From an uncultured Collinsella sp. (GTDB lineage: Bacteria > Actinomycetota > Coriobacteriia > Coriobacteriales > Coriobacteriaceae): 6,577 bases of DNA. The position numbers and the translations under genes are program-made. Location: assembly GCA_900552705.1 (NCBI GenBank), contig USAX01000108.1:1-6577 (forward strand), given 5' to 3'. A model generated the notes under the pieces. The model was given only the letters and a program-made list of their open reading frames with translations, was not told the origin of the DNA and did not search any database. Positions 1 through 6,130 of the stretch are shown here, piece by piece (the stretch's first letter is position 1; each line of letters opens with the position of its first letter).

Positions 1-43
1 GGTCGCTTACGTGGATCCCTTTGACCGCGTCTGTCTTGGACTA

Positions 44-64
44 GGACGGGCATTTCGTCCGTCC
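44..64 (-). promoter_or_regulatory. Small hairpin in a left-going 5' leader
   Basis: GGACGG (44-49) can pair with CCGTCC (59-64) across a 9-nt loop. It lies about 25-45 nt inside the transcript predicted from the minus-strand promoter at 94-122. No start codon with a convincing Shine-Dalgarno is seen before the left edge, so this is probably part of an untranslated leader. I do not recognise a known riboswitch or ribosomal-protein leader in it. A stem this short could be chance. Confidence 0.25.
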
Positions 65-93
65 GCAACCACAGCCTGGTAGGAACGTAGCGC

Positions 94-122
94 ATTATAG
101 CTAAGTTCAAGCTAAAGTTTAA
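94..122 (-). promoter_or_regulatory. Sigma-70-type promoter reading out of the left edge
   Basis: On the minus strand there is a perfect TATAAT (99-94), a 17-nt spacer (116-100) and a -35-like TTAAAC (122-117). Transcription would start near position 87 and run leftwards out of the window, so the gene it serves is not visible. The surrounding AT-rich tract (100-129) is made of five tandem six-base units each ending in AAG on the plus strand, covering the spacer and the -35. The -10 match and spacing are strong; the -35 matches the consensus at only three of six positions. Confidence 0.55.
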
Positions 123-199
123 GGTTAAGGGCGTCATTCGCACCGCGAGTACAGATTTCGCAGGTCGGAGTGGGCTATTCGTGCCCCTATGAAGCCCGA

Positions 200-246
200 A
201 GCTCCCCTGTGGGGAGCTCCGGGGCACCCTTCTTAGGGTGCCCCGG
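200..246. terminator. Two abutting GC-rich hairpins, possible terminator
   Basis: The first hairpin is AGCTCCCC (200-207) pairing with GGGGAGCT (211-218) over a 3-nt loop. The second is a perfect 12-bp stem, CCGGGGCACCCT (219-230) with AGGGTGCCCCGG (235-246), over a TCTT loop. The stems abut with no base between them. Neither is followed by a T-run on either strand, so a canonical intrinsic terminator is not shown. Position suggests they end minus-strand transcripts coming from the comF region before the next promoter at 94-122. A copy of GTGCCCC at 181-187 could compete for the 221-227 strand. Confidence 0.45.
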
Positions 247-250
247 TCAA

Positions 251-453
251 AATATGGCAAATATGAGTACTGCCACCAATTTAGTAACAGGCAATTTTGG
301 CCTCTCGGACAGATTTTGCGCTCAGTGTCGCCAACCTGATGCTTAGTTATTCTACATTTGTTTATTATCTTCTTACTTTACGCCGCCTCCGAGTCCTAAA
401 TTCCTTGATTTTGCTGTTACTGATTTAGTGACAGTACTCATATTTGCCATATT
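251..453. mobile_element. MITE-like element with 40-bp terminal inverted repeats
   Basis: Positions 251-272 and 432-453 are perfect 22-bp inverted copies, containing TGGCAAATATGAGTACTG (255-272). The match continues inwards, so arms 251-290 and 414-453 agree at 36 of 40 positions by hand count. Weaker inverted similarity continues further in (around 291-310 against 385-404). The ends can be read as TA (253-254 and 450-451) just outside a TIR beginning TGGCAAAT, which resembles the TA target duplication of IS630/Tc1-mariner elements. The 203-bp element has no transposase or other coding capacity and is more AT-rich than its surroundings. It lies 41 bp beyond the stop codon of the nuclease-like gene. 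It could instead be a 3' structural RNA or transcription-end element. Confidence 0.65.
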
Positions 454-494
454 ATGGCCAGGGCATATGATTAACCCTCTATTTTCGACGCGTA

Positions 495-1604
495 TTAGAC
501 CGGCTTAAGCCCAAAACACGCCCGCAGCGTGTTAAGCAACGCCTCTTGCTTCTTCCTGCGGGCATCGACACGATTCCGGTACCGCTTTCGCATACGCTGG
601 TGCATGCGCCATGCGAGCGCTTCCATCGCTTCCATGTCACAGAGCATTTCGTTGTTGACCGTCGCGACCTCGATTCCCATAGTAATCAAGCCCGTGTTGC
701 GTTTTTCATCATGGATACGTCCCCTCCGGGAGGAATGGCCCAGCTCACCGTTGTATTCCAGGTCAAACCGGGCTGCCTCCTGATATGCATCGCAAACTGC
801 ATGGGGCATCCCCGAGATTGCCTGCGCGCGGTCATCGAACTCGATCTTGTAGTCGGTCTTAAAGGGACCGCAGGCAAATCCGCCATAGGGAAACGGAAGC
901 GAAAACAGGGCGAGCATGATGCACTCCATGGGCGAGCGCAGGTTTTCTGACAAGTAGGGACACAGACGCTGCAATTGTTTGGCCGCGTTCCCCTTGCATG
1001 CCGCGAGGTAATCTGCCAAGCGATCGGGCGTCAGCGCTGGCTCGACTTCAAAGTAGCCCACGTCTGTCGGTTGGTCCTTATCCTTTGCAAGTCTATTCAC
1101 AACAGGCGAGGTATAGGGAGGCAGATACTTCCCGCGGTCGCTCAGTGAAATCTTAGAGCACAGTTCCTGGGCCAGGGCAAACGCCTGGATGCAGCCGATC
1201 TCGCGCGCGATGGCAACACAAAGGGCCTCGGGAGATAGACTGTACACCCCCGGTTCCACCTCTAGAATCGAGCCGGCGGGCAACCCGGAGCATACGGACC
1301 AGCCCACGCCAGGCATGCGGCGGCGCTGCGCCGCTGATCCCACCAGCAAGCAAAGATCTTCTTGCACCTCGCCGCTTGCGGCCCCAATCCGCACCAAGTC
1401 GGGAAGATAGATGTCCTCGGTCGAGGGCGACGACGTGCGCAGCACACGGCGCTCTTCATCGGGATTAAGGTCCTTCCAGCTGATATAGCCCATCTGCCGG
1501 CGCTCGGCGCGCATCATGCGCAGCGCTGAAGCGCCTGTTAGGATTACGGAAGCCGCTAGCTGTTCGCCTGTCGGCTCGTTGCGCCGCTCAATCTTCACTG
1601 CCAC
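495..1604 (-). CDS. Hypothetical protein with DUF559/Vsr-like C-terminal nuclease fold
   Basis: This is a 369-aa protein of no recognised named family. The GTG at 1604 is chosen because AGGGGTGG (1616-1609), overlapping the comF stop, sits at good spacing before it. An ATG at 1643 in the same frame lies inside comF and lacks that signal. The N-terminal part shows no clear motif. Residues 222-236 (RSPMEC...LFSLPFP) and the following GGF resemble the stretch before the nuclease domain in actinobacterial DUF559 proteins. Residues 270-302 then carry D272, E283 in LEYNGELGH, H290 and D299-E-K-R-N, a layout resembling the E-x-D-G-x-x-H...D-x-x-R-x core of DUF559/Vsr-type PD-(D/E)XK domains. The C-terminus is basic. 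No signal peptide or membrane segment is visible. The fold is inferred; catalytic activity is uncertain. It probably shares the comF transcript and may be translationally coupled. Confidence 0.85.
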   Translation of the reverse strand: MAVKIERRNEPTGEQLAASVILTGASALRMMRAERRQMGYISWKDLNPDEERRVLRTSSPSTEDIYLPDLVRIGAASGEVQEDLCLLVGSAAQRRRMPGVGWSVCSGLPAGSILEVEPGVYSLSPEALCVAIAREIGCIQAFALAQELCSKISLSDRGKYLPPYTSPVVNRLAKDKDQPTDVGYFEVEPALTPDRLADYLAACKGNAAKQLQRLCPYLSENLRSPMECIMLALFSLPFPYGGFACGPFKTDYKIEFDDRAQAISGMPHAVCDAYQEAARFDLEYNGELGHSSRRGRIHDEKRNTGLITMGIEVATVNNEMLCDMEAMEALAWRMHQRMRKRYRNRVDARRKKQEALLNTLRACFGLKPV

Positions 1605-1608
1605 AAAA

Positions 1609-1616
1609 CCACCCCT
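1609..1616 (-). promoter_or_regulatory. Ribosome-binding site that fixes the GTG start at 1604
   Basis: On the minus strand AGGGGTGG overlaps the TAG stop of comF (1617-1615) and is followed by TTTT and the GTG at 1604. AGGGG is 7 nt from the start codon. A second in-frame GTG lies at 1598 but at a poorer distance. The overlap of stop codon and Shine-Dalgarno suggests ribosomes finishing comF help start the next gene. Confidence 0.6.
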
Positions 1617-2421
1617 ACCAAACACGTGCGATAGCAAGGCCATCGACTGCCGCAGCGCCGGCGCGCTTGAGCTCCGCCGAGGCTGCTGCCATGGTCGCGC
1701 CCGTGGTGATAACGTCATCGATAAGCAGTAGGCGGCGGCCGTGCACGTCCTCAACCGTCTCGTACATGCCTTGGGCACGCTCGCGACGCTCCTCACGACC
1801 GAGTTCGCGCTGGTCGCCATGCCCGTACTTGACGAGAGCATCGAGCAGGGGAACACCCGACAGCTCGCAAAATGGGCGCGCAATAGCCTCCATATGATCA
1901 AAACCACGCCGCCGAAACGCCGCCGCCGTCGCAGGCACAAACACCACCGCATCCGCACCGGACAGCACACCTCCCAAGCGTTCGGGCGCTACGACCTGGG
2001 CATGCAGGGCGGTGTCGTAGAGCAGCTCCGCCAGATACGGAGCCAGACGTCGCTCGCCCGCGTCCTTGTACGCTTTAATGATGCGCGGCAGCGGATGCGC
2101 ATAGACGGCGCACGCCAGGCAGCGGTCGAGCGCCTCCGCCATTGCCGAGGACGTGCCTTCGACCGAACACTCAGTGCACAGCAAATCCCCAAACGGGGCG
2201 CCGCATCGGGTACAGCTATGACGTGGGTCGATGAGCGTGAGCGCGGCCAGGCAGTCTTGGCAAATAAGCGCACCGGCGCGCTCGCAGCCGGCACATCGTG
2301 TTGGCGACAATGCCTCGAGTGCCTCGCGTGCCGCCCGCTCGGCAAACGGCAGCAATTCGTCCGCAAACGGTAGGGCGCCGGCACCCTGCAGACGGCTCAA
2401 TTTGTTCAGATGGCTCTTCAA
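1615..2421 (-). CDS. comF: ComF family phosphoribosyltransferase-fold protein
   Basis: This is a 268-aa ComF/GntX-type protein (COG1040), associated in competent bacteria with handling incoming single-stranded DNA. In most other species its exact reaction is unknown. The N-terminal zinc-binding part contains paired cysteines: C43/C46, C54/C57, C70/C73 and C82/C85, with a further C101/C104. The C-terminal half holds the family signature RRRGFDHMEAIA (170-181) and the PRPP-binding loop LLLIDDVITTGAT (231-243). The first zinc pair lies some 30 residues further in than in short homologues because of an extra hydrophilic N-terminus. The start is TTG at 2421, preceded at 7 nt by AGGGAGGG, which is the only good Shine-Dalgarno nearby. 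That site is inside a 12-bp hairpin, so translation is probably restricted. It follows ricT by 102 nt and the next gene starts 10 nt after its stop. Confidence 0.92.
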   Translation of the reverse strand: MKSHLNKLSRLQGAGALPFADELLPFAERAAREALEALSPTRCAGCERAGALICQDCLAALTLIDPRHSCTRCGAPFGDLLCTECSVEGTSSAMAEALDRCLACAVYAHPLPRIIKAYKDAGERRLAPYLAELLYDTALHAQVVAPERLGGVLSGADAVVFVPATAAAFRRRGFDHMEAIARPFCELSGVPLLDALVKYGHGDQRELGREERRERAQGMYETVEDVHGRRLLLIDDVITTGATMAAASAELKRAGAAAVDGLAIARVW

Positions 2422-2424
2422 GAC

Positions 2425-2460
2425 ACAACCCTCCCTACGTTCGGTCGCAGGGAGGGTTGT
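2425..2460 (-). promoter_or_regulatory. Hairpin sequestering the comF Shine-Dalgarno
   Basis: A perfect 12-bp stem pairs 2460-2449 (ACAACCCTCCCT on the minus strand) with 2436-2425 (AGGGAGGGTTGT) over a 12-nt loop. The loop may add two inner C-G pairs. The downstream arm contains AGGGAGGG, the comF ribosome-binding site, and the upstream arm is an anti-Shine-Dalgarno mimic. The TTG start of comF lies 3 nt past the stem. The tail after the stem (GTCTTG) is not U-rich, so translational masking fits better than intrinsic termination, although partial termination of the tmk-holB-ricT transcript remains possible. Confidence 0.6.
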
Positions 2461-2476
2461 TGATTCAGCGCTATGG

Positions 2477-2497
2477 TACCCCGACGCGATTGGGGTA
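2477..2497 (-). other. Short hairpin downstream of ricT
   Basis: TACCCC (2477-2482) pairs with GGGGTA (2492-2497) over a 9-nt loop. It lies 26 nt past the ricT stop and ahead of the larger comF hairpin. It has no T-run after it and is too short to call a terminator; it may stabilise the 3' end of the ricT message. The rest of 2461-2523 shows no gene and no convincing promoter, only a poor TACCAT at 2478-2473 without a -35. Confidence 0.25.
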
Positions 2498-2523
2498 AGG
2501 CGGGTTAAATCCGCTCGCGGGCG

Positions 2524-4224
2524 TTATTCGCCGGCGGGCGGTTGTGGTGCGGACGAAGACGGGGTCGAGCCCTCGCCACCATCCTGGCGCGGCTTGCGGG
2601 AACGGCGACGGCGACGGCGCTTTTGACCCTGGTCGGCCGAGCCCTCGCCACCGCGATCCTCGCGCGGCTCGCGCTCGTCGCGAGCCGCGCCACGCGAAGC
2701 CTTGGCAGCCGCTCCCCCGCCATCTCCGGGACGGCGGCGCGTGACCTTGACCTCGCCATCCGAGACCTGATCGGCAACGGAGGGCACTGAGGGCTTCTGT
2801 TGCGTGCCCGAGGAATGGCGACGGCGCGGACGCGGCGCGCGCTCATCCTCGCCACGTGACTTGCCGCCCTTGTCGGCAGGCGCATCGGAACCCGAGGGAC
2901 CCTTGGAAGCGGCACCGGCCTCGCGAGCAGCTGCGGCGCGGAAGGCATCCTCGCGCTCCTCGCTCGACAGGTGACGGCGGCGACGACGCGTGGGGTTCAT
3001 ACCACCGCCGCGATTCTGCTGCTCGGGCTGCTGAACCTCGCGCTCGCGAGAGGCGTTCTTGCCTGCAGCTGCAGCCTCGCCGACATCGCCCGAGCCCGCG
3101 CGCTTGCGACGACGACGGCCACCGGCGGCCTCCTCGGCCTCGGACGTTGCGGCATTGCCACGACCCTTTCCGCGGCCACGGCCCTCGCCCTGCCCCTGAC
3201 CGGCGCGAGCATCGGATTCAGCATCGCGACGACGGCGCTTGGGCACCGACGTACCGGTCAGACGGTCGGCGCTCGACAGGCCATCGCCCACGTCGACGCC
3301 GTTCTCGCGGTCGAGCTCCATAAGCGCCAGACGCATCTCGGGCGACTCGATGCGCTCGAGCACGTCGCGCGTCACGCAGTCGGGGCGGCAGTTGCAGCCC
3401 TGCTCGGCGGCCTTCTTTTTGCAGCCCTCCGAGCAGGTCATATCGGCCAGGTTGACCTTAAAGACCTTGCCGTTCTCCAGGCGCAGCACCAGCTGCTCAC
3501 GCGGCGTGTCATATTCCTGAATACGCGCCTTGCCGAGCGGCGTATCGATAAGCGTCTTCTTTTTGGGCGCGCGGCTCTTAAAGTCCTTGTAGGCCTCGAA
3601 CTCGTAGCGCAGGCAGCACATCAGGCGGCCGCACACGCCGCTGATCTTGGAGGAATTGAGCGGCAGGTCCTGCTCTTTTGCCATGCGGATCGAGACGGGC
3701 TCAAACTGTCCGCCAAAGCGCGTGCAGCAGAGCTCTTGGCCGCACTGGGCATAGCCGCCCACCAGGCGGGTCTCGTCGCGCACGCCGATCTGGCGCATGT
3801 CGACGCGAATGTGCAGCGTCGAGGAAAGGTCCTTGACGAGCTGACGAAAATCAACGCGCTCCTCGGCCGCAAAATAGAACACGGCCTTCTCGCCGCCAAA
3901 CAGATACTCGACGCCGACCGGCTTCATCTCGAGGTCGAGCTCCTTGACCAGGCGACGGAAATCGACCATGGCCTCGTCGCCTTGGATGGCCAGATCATCG
4001 GCAAGCTGCAGGTCGATGTCGCTCGCCACGCGCAGCACGGGCTTGAGCGGCTGACCGATCTCGTCCTGCGGCACCTCGAAGGGATCGGCCGTGACCAGGC
4101 CGATCTCGGTTCCGCGCTCGGTGGAGCAGATAGCATAATCGGCCTCGAGGATATCCAGATCCTGCGGGTCGAACCACAGGTCGCGCGAGGCGTAGGTAAA
4201 CTTAACGGGTACGACTAACGGCAT
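2524..4224 (-). CDS. ricT: RicT/YaaT-like PSP1-domain protein with long Arg-rich tail
   Basis: This 566-aa protein is a PSP1 C-terminal-domain protein of the RicT (YaaT) family. In Bacillus subtilis RicT works with RicA and RicF as an iron-sulfur complex that affects RNase Y-dependent mRNA maturation and development. The family core covers about residues 1-300: QCGQELCCTRFGGQF (160-174), PVSIRMAKEQ (176-185) and SGVCGRLMCCLRYE (195-208), with C161, C166, C167, C198, C203 and C204 as likely cluster ligands. A further cysteine group follows at C264, C268, C277, C279 and C283. Residues from about 325 to 566 form a low-complexity, probably disordered tail with Arg blocks near 329-333, 370-375, 413-417, 466-469, 496-498 and 536-544. 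The Bacillus protein is about 275 aa, so this is roughly double. ATG at 4224 follows AGGAAGG at 7 nt and overlaps the end of holB by 10 nt, implying coupling. Confidence 0.94.
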   Translation of the reverse strand: MPLVVPVKFTYASRDLWFDPQDLDILEADYAICSTERGTEIGLVTADPFEVPQDEIGQPLKPVLRVASDIDLQLADDLAIQGDEAMVDFRRLVKELDLEMKPVGVEYLFGGEKAVFYFAAEERVDFRQLVKDLSSTLHIRVDMRQIGVRDETRLVGGYAQCGQELCCTRFGGQFEPVSIRMAKEQDLPLNSSKISGVCGRLMCCLRYEFEAYKDFKSRAPKKKTLIDTPLGKARIQEYDTPREQLVLRLENGKVFKVNLADMTCSEGCKKKAAEQGCNCRPDCVTRDVLERIESPEMRLALMELDRENGVDVGDGLSSADRLTGTSVPKRRRRDAESDARAGQGQGEGRGRGKGRGNAATSEAEEAAGGRRRRKRAGSGDVGEAAAAGKNASREREVQQPEQQNRGGGMNPTRRRRRHLSSEEREDAFRAAAAREAGAASKGPSGSDAPADKGGKSRGEDERAPRPRRRHSSGTQQKPSVPSVADQVSDGEVKVTRRRPGDGGGAAAKASRGAARDEREPREDRGGEGSADQGQKRRRRRRSRKPRQDGGEGSTPSSSAPQPPAGE

Positions 4225-5342
4225 TTCAGTGCCTTCCTGATATCGAACAGCATGACCTCGATGGCCAGCTGGGGAGTAACGTTTCTGGCGATGTTGCGCT
4301 CGGCGGTTGCGACCGCTTCGAGCGCCTGGGTGGCACCCGCAACATTGGTCGCAGCGGCAAGCCGACCGATCGTGTCGCGCACATCCTCGTTCACGACGTC
4401 GGCCGCCTCATCCTGAAGCGTCAGCAGCACGTCGCGCATGAGCGTCCGCGCGCTCGCCAGCGCTTCCATGATACCCGAACGCTCGCGCGCGTTGAGTTCG
4501 CGCTTGTTGCGGTCCTCAAGCTGCTTCAATGCTCCACGCGACAGGTAGTCGGCATTTTGCTCGAGCACCTTTTCCTGCGTGGACTTGACCTCGGCCAACG
4601 GCGCCTTGACGGCGACGATGAGCGACTTGGCACGGCTGAGTACATCGGCCTCGTCGGCGGCAATGAGTGAGTCGATGGCACGGATCATCTGGCGACGGGC
4701 GTCCTGACGCTCGGCGCTCTTGAGGAACTCGATACCACGCGTGGGGCTTCCCGCCACGGCGACGGCCATGCGGCAGCGCGCGGGATCCTGTCCGGTGGCG
4801 CGGCTCACGGCCTGCGCGGCCACGGTGGGAGACACCAGCCGAAACGGCACACACTGGCAGCGGCTCACGATGGTGGGCAGCATCACGTCTGCCGAGGTGC
4901 CCAGCAGGATGAACATGACGCCCTCGGGCGGCTCCTCGAGCGTTTTGAGCAATGCGTTGGCGGTGTTGGCGCGCAGCTGCTCGGCACGGTCGATGATGTA
5001 GACCTTGCCCTTGGCACGGATGGGCGCCAAGGGCACGTCGTCGAGTAGCTCGCGCGTCTGGGCGATGAGGTAGCCCGTGGCGCTTTCGGGCGTGTAATAG
5101 TGCACGTCGGGGTGCGTATGGCGCGCGACGCGCACGCAGCTGTCGCACGATCCGCAGCCGTCCTGCTCGCACAGGAATGCCTGGGCGAGCGCCCATGCGG
5201 CATCGAGCTTGCCGGCGCCGGGAGCGCCCAAAAACAGGTAGGCGTGCGATGCGCGACCGCTGGCGACGGCGTTGGTCAAAAAGTCGCGCACGCGTTCTTG
5301 GGTATCGAGTTTGGCGAGCAAGCTTGTCTGCGCAGGGGCCAT
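4215..5342 (-). CDS. holB: DNA polymerase III delta' subunit (clamp loader)
   Basis: This 375-aa protein is the delta' subunit of the clamp-loader complex that places the sliding clamp on primed DNA. Residues 39-46 (GAPGAGKL) are a P-loop that lacks the usual Ser/Thr after the Lys. C58, C63, C66 and C69 form the zinc-binding group typical of clamp-loader subunits. IIDRAEQL (116-123) replaces a Walker B DExx box, consistent with a subunit that does not hydrolyse ATP. ANALLKTLEEPPEG (128-141) and SRC (160-162) are the hallmark delta'/tau motifs, the latter carrying the arginine finger. The ATG at 5342 is chosen because AGGAGG lies 9 nt before it and it begins 1 nt after the tmk stop; an in-frame extension to 5438 would lie inside tmk and has non-family sequence. 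The C-terminal third is helical and less conserved, as usual. Confidence 0.94.
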   Translation of the reverse strand: MAPAQTSLLAKLDTQERVRDFLTNAVASGRASHAYLFLGAPGAGKLDAAWALAQAFLCEQDGCGSCDSCVRVARHTHPDVHYYTPESATGYLIAQTRELLDDVPLAPIRAKGKVYIIDRAEQLRANTANALLKTLEEPPEGVMFILLGTSADVMLPTIVSRCQCVPFRLVSPTVAAQAVSRATGQDPARCRMAVAVAGSPTRGIEFLKSAERQDARRQMIRAIDSLIAADEADVLSRAKSLIVAVKAPLAEVKSTQEKVLEQNADYLSRGALKQLEDRNKRELNARERSGIMEALASARTLMRDVLLTLQDEAADVVNEDVRDTIGRLAAATNVAGATQALEAVATAERNIARNVTPQLAIEVMLFDIRKALKCR

Positions 5343-5343
5343 G

Positions 5344-6027
5344 CTACTCGGCCTCCTGGGCAAGCGCGGCGACGACGGCATCCTGCGGGATATCGAGGCC
5401 GTACGCGCGAACCTGCTCGACCGTCTGCGCGAAGACATCCTCGATCGGCGCAGTGGCGTCGATGAGCTTTACGCGGTCTGGCTCCTCGGCGGCAATGGCA
5501 CAAAAACCCTGATAGACGCGCTCCTGGAAGGCTATGCCCTTTGCCTCCATGCGGTCGGCCGCGCGACGGGCGGCCATGCGCAGCGCCGCCTGCTCGGGCG
5601 TGATATGGTAGACGAGCGTGAGCACCGGGTGTGTTCCCGCGACGGCCAGGTTGTTGGCGTCGCGTACCATCTGGCGATCGAGGCCGTCGGCAAACGCCTG
5701 GTAGCAGGTCGTGGAATCGTAGAAGCGATCACACAGTACCACCTTGCCGACAGCAAGGGCGGGTGCGATGACCTCGTGCACCAACTGGGCGCGCGCTGCC
5801 TCGTAGAGCAGCAACTCGCAGGTGTCGCCCATCGCCGTATTGGCGGGGTCGAGCAACAGAGCACGGATCTTTTCGCTGATGGCAGTGCCGCCCGGTTCGC
5901 GCAGGCTCACAACCTGGTGGCCAGCGAGCTCGAGCGCACGGGCGAGCAGGTGCGCCTGCGTGGACTTGCCGGCACCGTCGACGCCCTCGAGCGTGATAAA
6001 GCTATGTTGAGCAGGCTCAAAAGCCAT
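5344..6027 (-). CDS. tmk: Thymidylate kinase
   Basis: This 227-aa cytosolic enzyme phosphorylates dTMP to dTDP with ATP, a step needed for dTTP in both de novo and salvage pathways. The P-loop is EGVDGAGKST (14-23), followed by REPGG (43-47) in the dTMP site, ELLLYEAARAQLV (71-83) with the conserved Arg, CDRFYDST (99-106) as the DR(F/Y) motif, and a LID region around RRAADRMEAKG (154-164). Length is slightly above the usual 200-215 aa, the excess being a C-terminal extension after about residue 210. ATG at 6027 follows AGGAAGGGG at about 8 nt. It is the first gene of the tmk-holB-ricT operon, with a possible promoter at 6081-6110. Confidence 0.97.
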   Translation of the reverse strand: MAFEPAQHSFITLEGVDGAGKSTQAHLLARALELAGHQVVSLREPGGTAISEKIRALLLDPANTAMGDTCELLLYEAARAQLVHEVIAPALAVGKVVLCDRFYDSTTCYQAFADGLDRQMVRDANNLAVAGTHPVLTLVYHITPEQAALRMAARRAADRMEAKGIAFQERVYQGFCAIAAEEPDRVKLIDATAPIEDVFAQTVEQVRAYGLDIPQDAVVAALAQEAE

Positions 6028-6080
6028 GGGCGCAGCCCCTTCCTACAAGGCGCGTAAATGCGAGTTACAGCAACCAAGCC

Positions 6081-6110
6081 ATGATACCCCAGTGCTCGGC
6101 ACGTCCCCAA
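6081..6110 (-). promoter_or_regulatory. Possible promoter of the tmk-holB-ricT operon
   Basis: On the minus strand TATCAT (6086-6081) matches the -10 consensus at five of six positions. TTGGGG (6110-6105) lies 18 nt upstream and matches the -35 at its first three bases. Transcription would start about 45 nt before the tmk ATG, a sensible leader length. This is the best candidate in the divergent gap, but the -35 is weak. Confidence 0.4.
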
Positions 6111-6115
6111 TGGCT

Positions 6116-6127
6116 AAAGGCGCCTTT
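6116..6127. promoter_or_regulatory. 12-bp perfect palindrome, possible operator
   Basis: AAAGGCGCCTTT reads the same on both strands and lies 5 bp upstream of the putative tmk -35. A dimeric regulator could bind here, but nothing identifies one, and a single 12-bp palindrome without a second copy is weak evidence. Confidence 0.2.
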
Positions 6128-6130
6128 CCA

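Noticed and set aside
1..250. Possible tRNA, rRNA or small ORF at the left edge
   Set aside because: No cloverleaf, rRNA signature or start codon with Shine-Dalgarno was found; only promoter and hairpin features are supported.
546..950. Plus-strand 134-aa open frame opposite the nuclease-like gene
   Set aside because: It overlaps a longer gene with a good start and recognisable C-terminal fold; its own translation has no family features.
1605..1970. N-terminal extension of the nuclease-like protein to 1970
   Set aside because: This part overlaps comF out of frame, has Arg/Ser-rich shadow composition and lacks the Shine-Dalgarno seen before the GTG at 1604.
2971..4218. Plus-strand 415-aa open frame opposite ricT
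   Set aside because: It is antisense to the conserved ricT core, is Ala/Leu-rich low-complexity sequence typical of GC-rich shadow frames, and has no convincing Shine-Dalgarno.
4516..5196. Minus-strand 226-aa open frame within holB
   Set aside because: It is an out-of-frame Arg/His/Pro-rich translation of holB.
5343..5438. N-terminal extension of holB to 5438
   Set aside because: The extension lies inside tmk and reads as Arg/Ser/Pro-rich non-family sequence, while ATG 5342 has AGGAGG at good spacing.
5272..6057. Plus-strand 261-aa open frame opposite tmk
   Set aside because: It lies wholly on the complement of tmk, whose motifs are unmistakable; its translation shows no family features.
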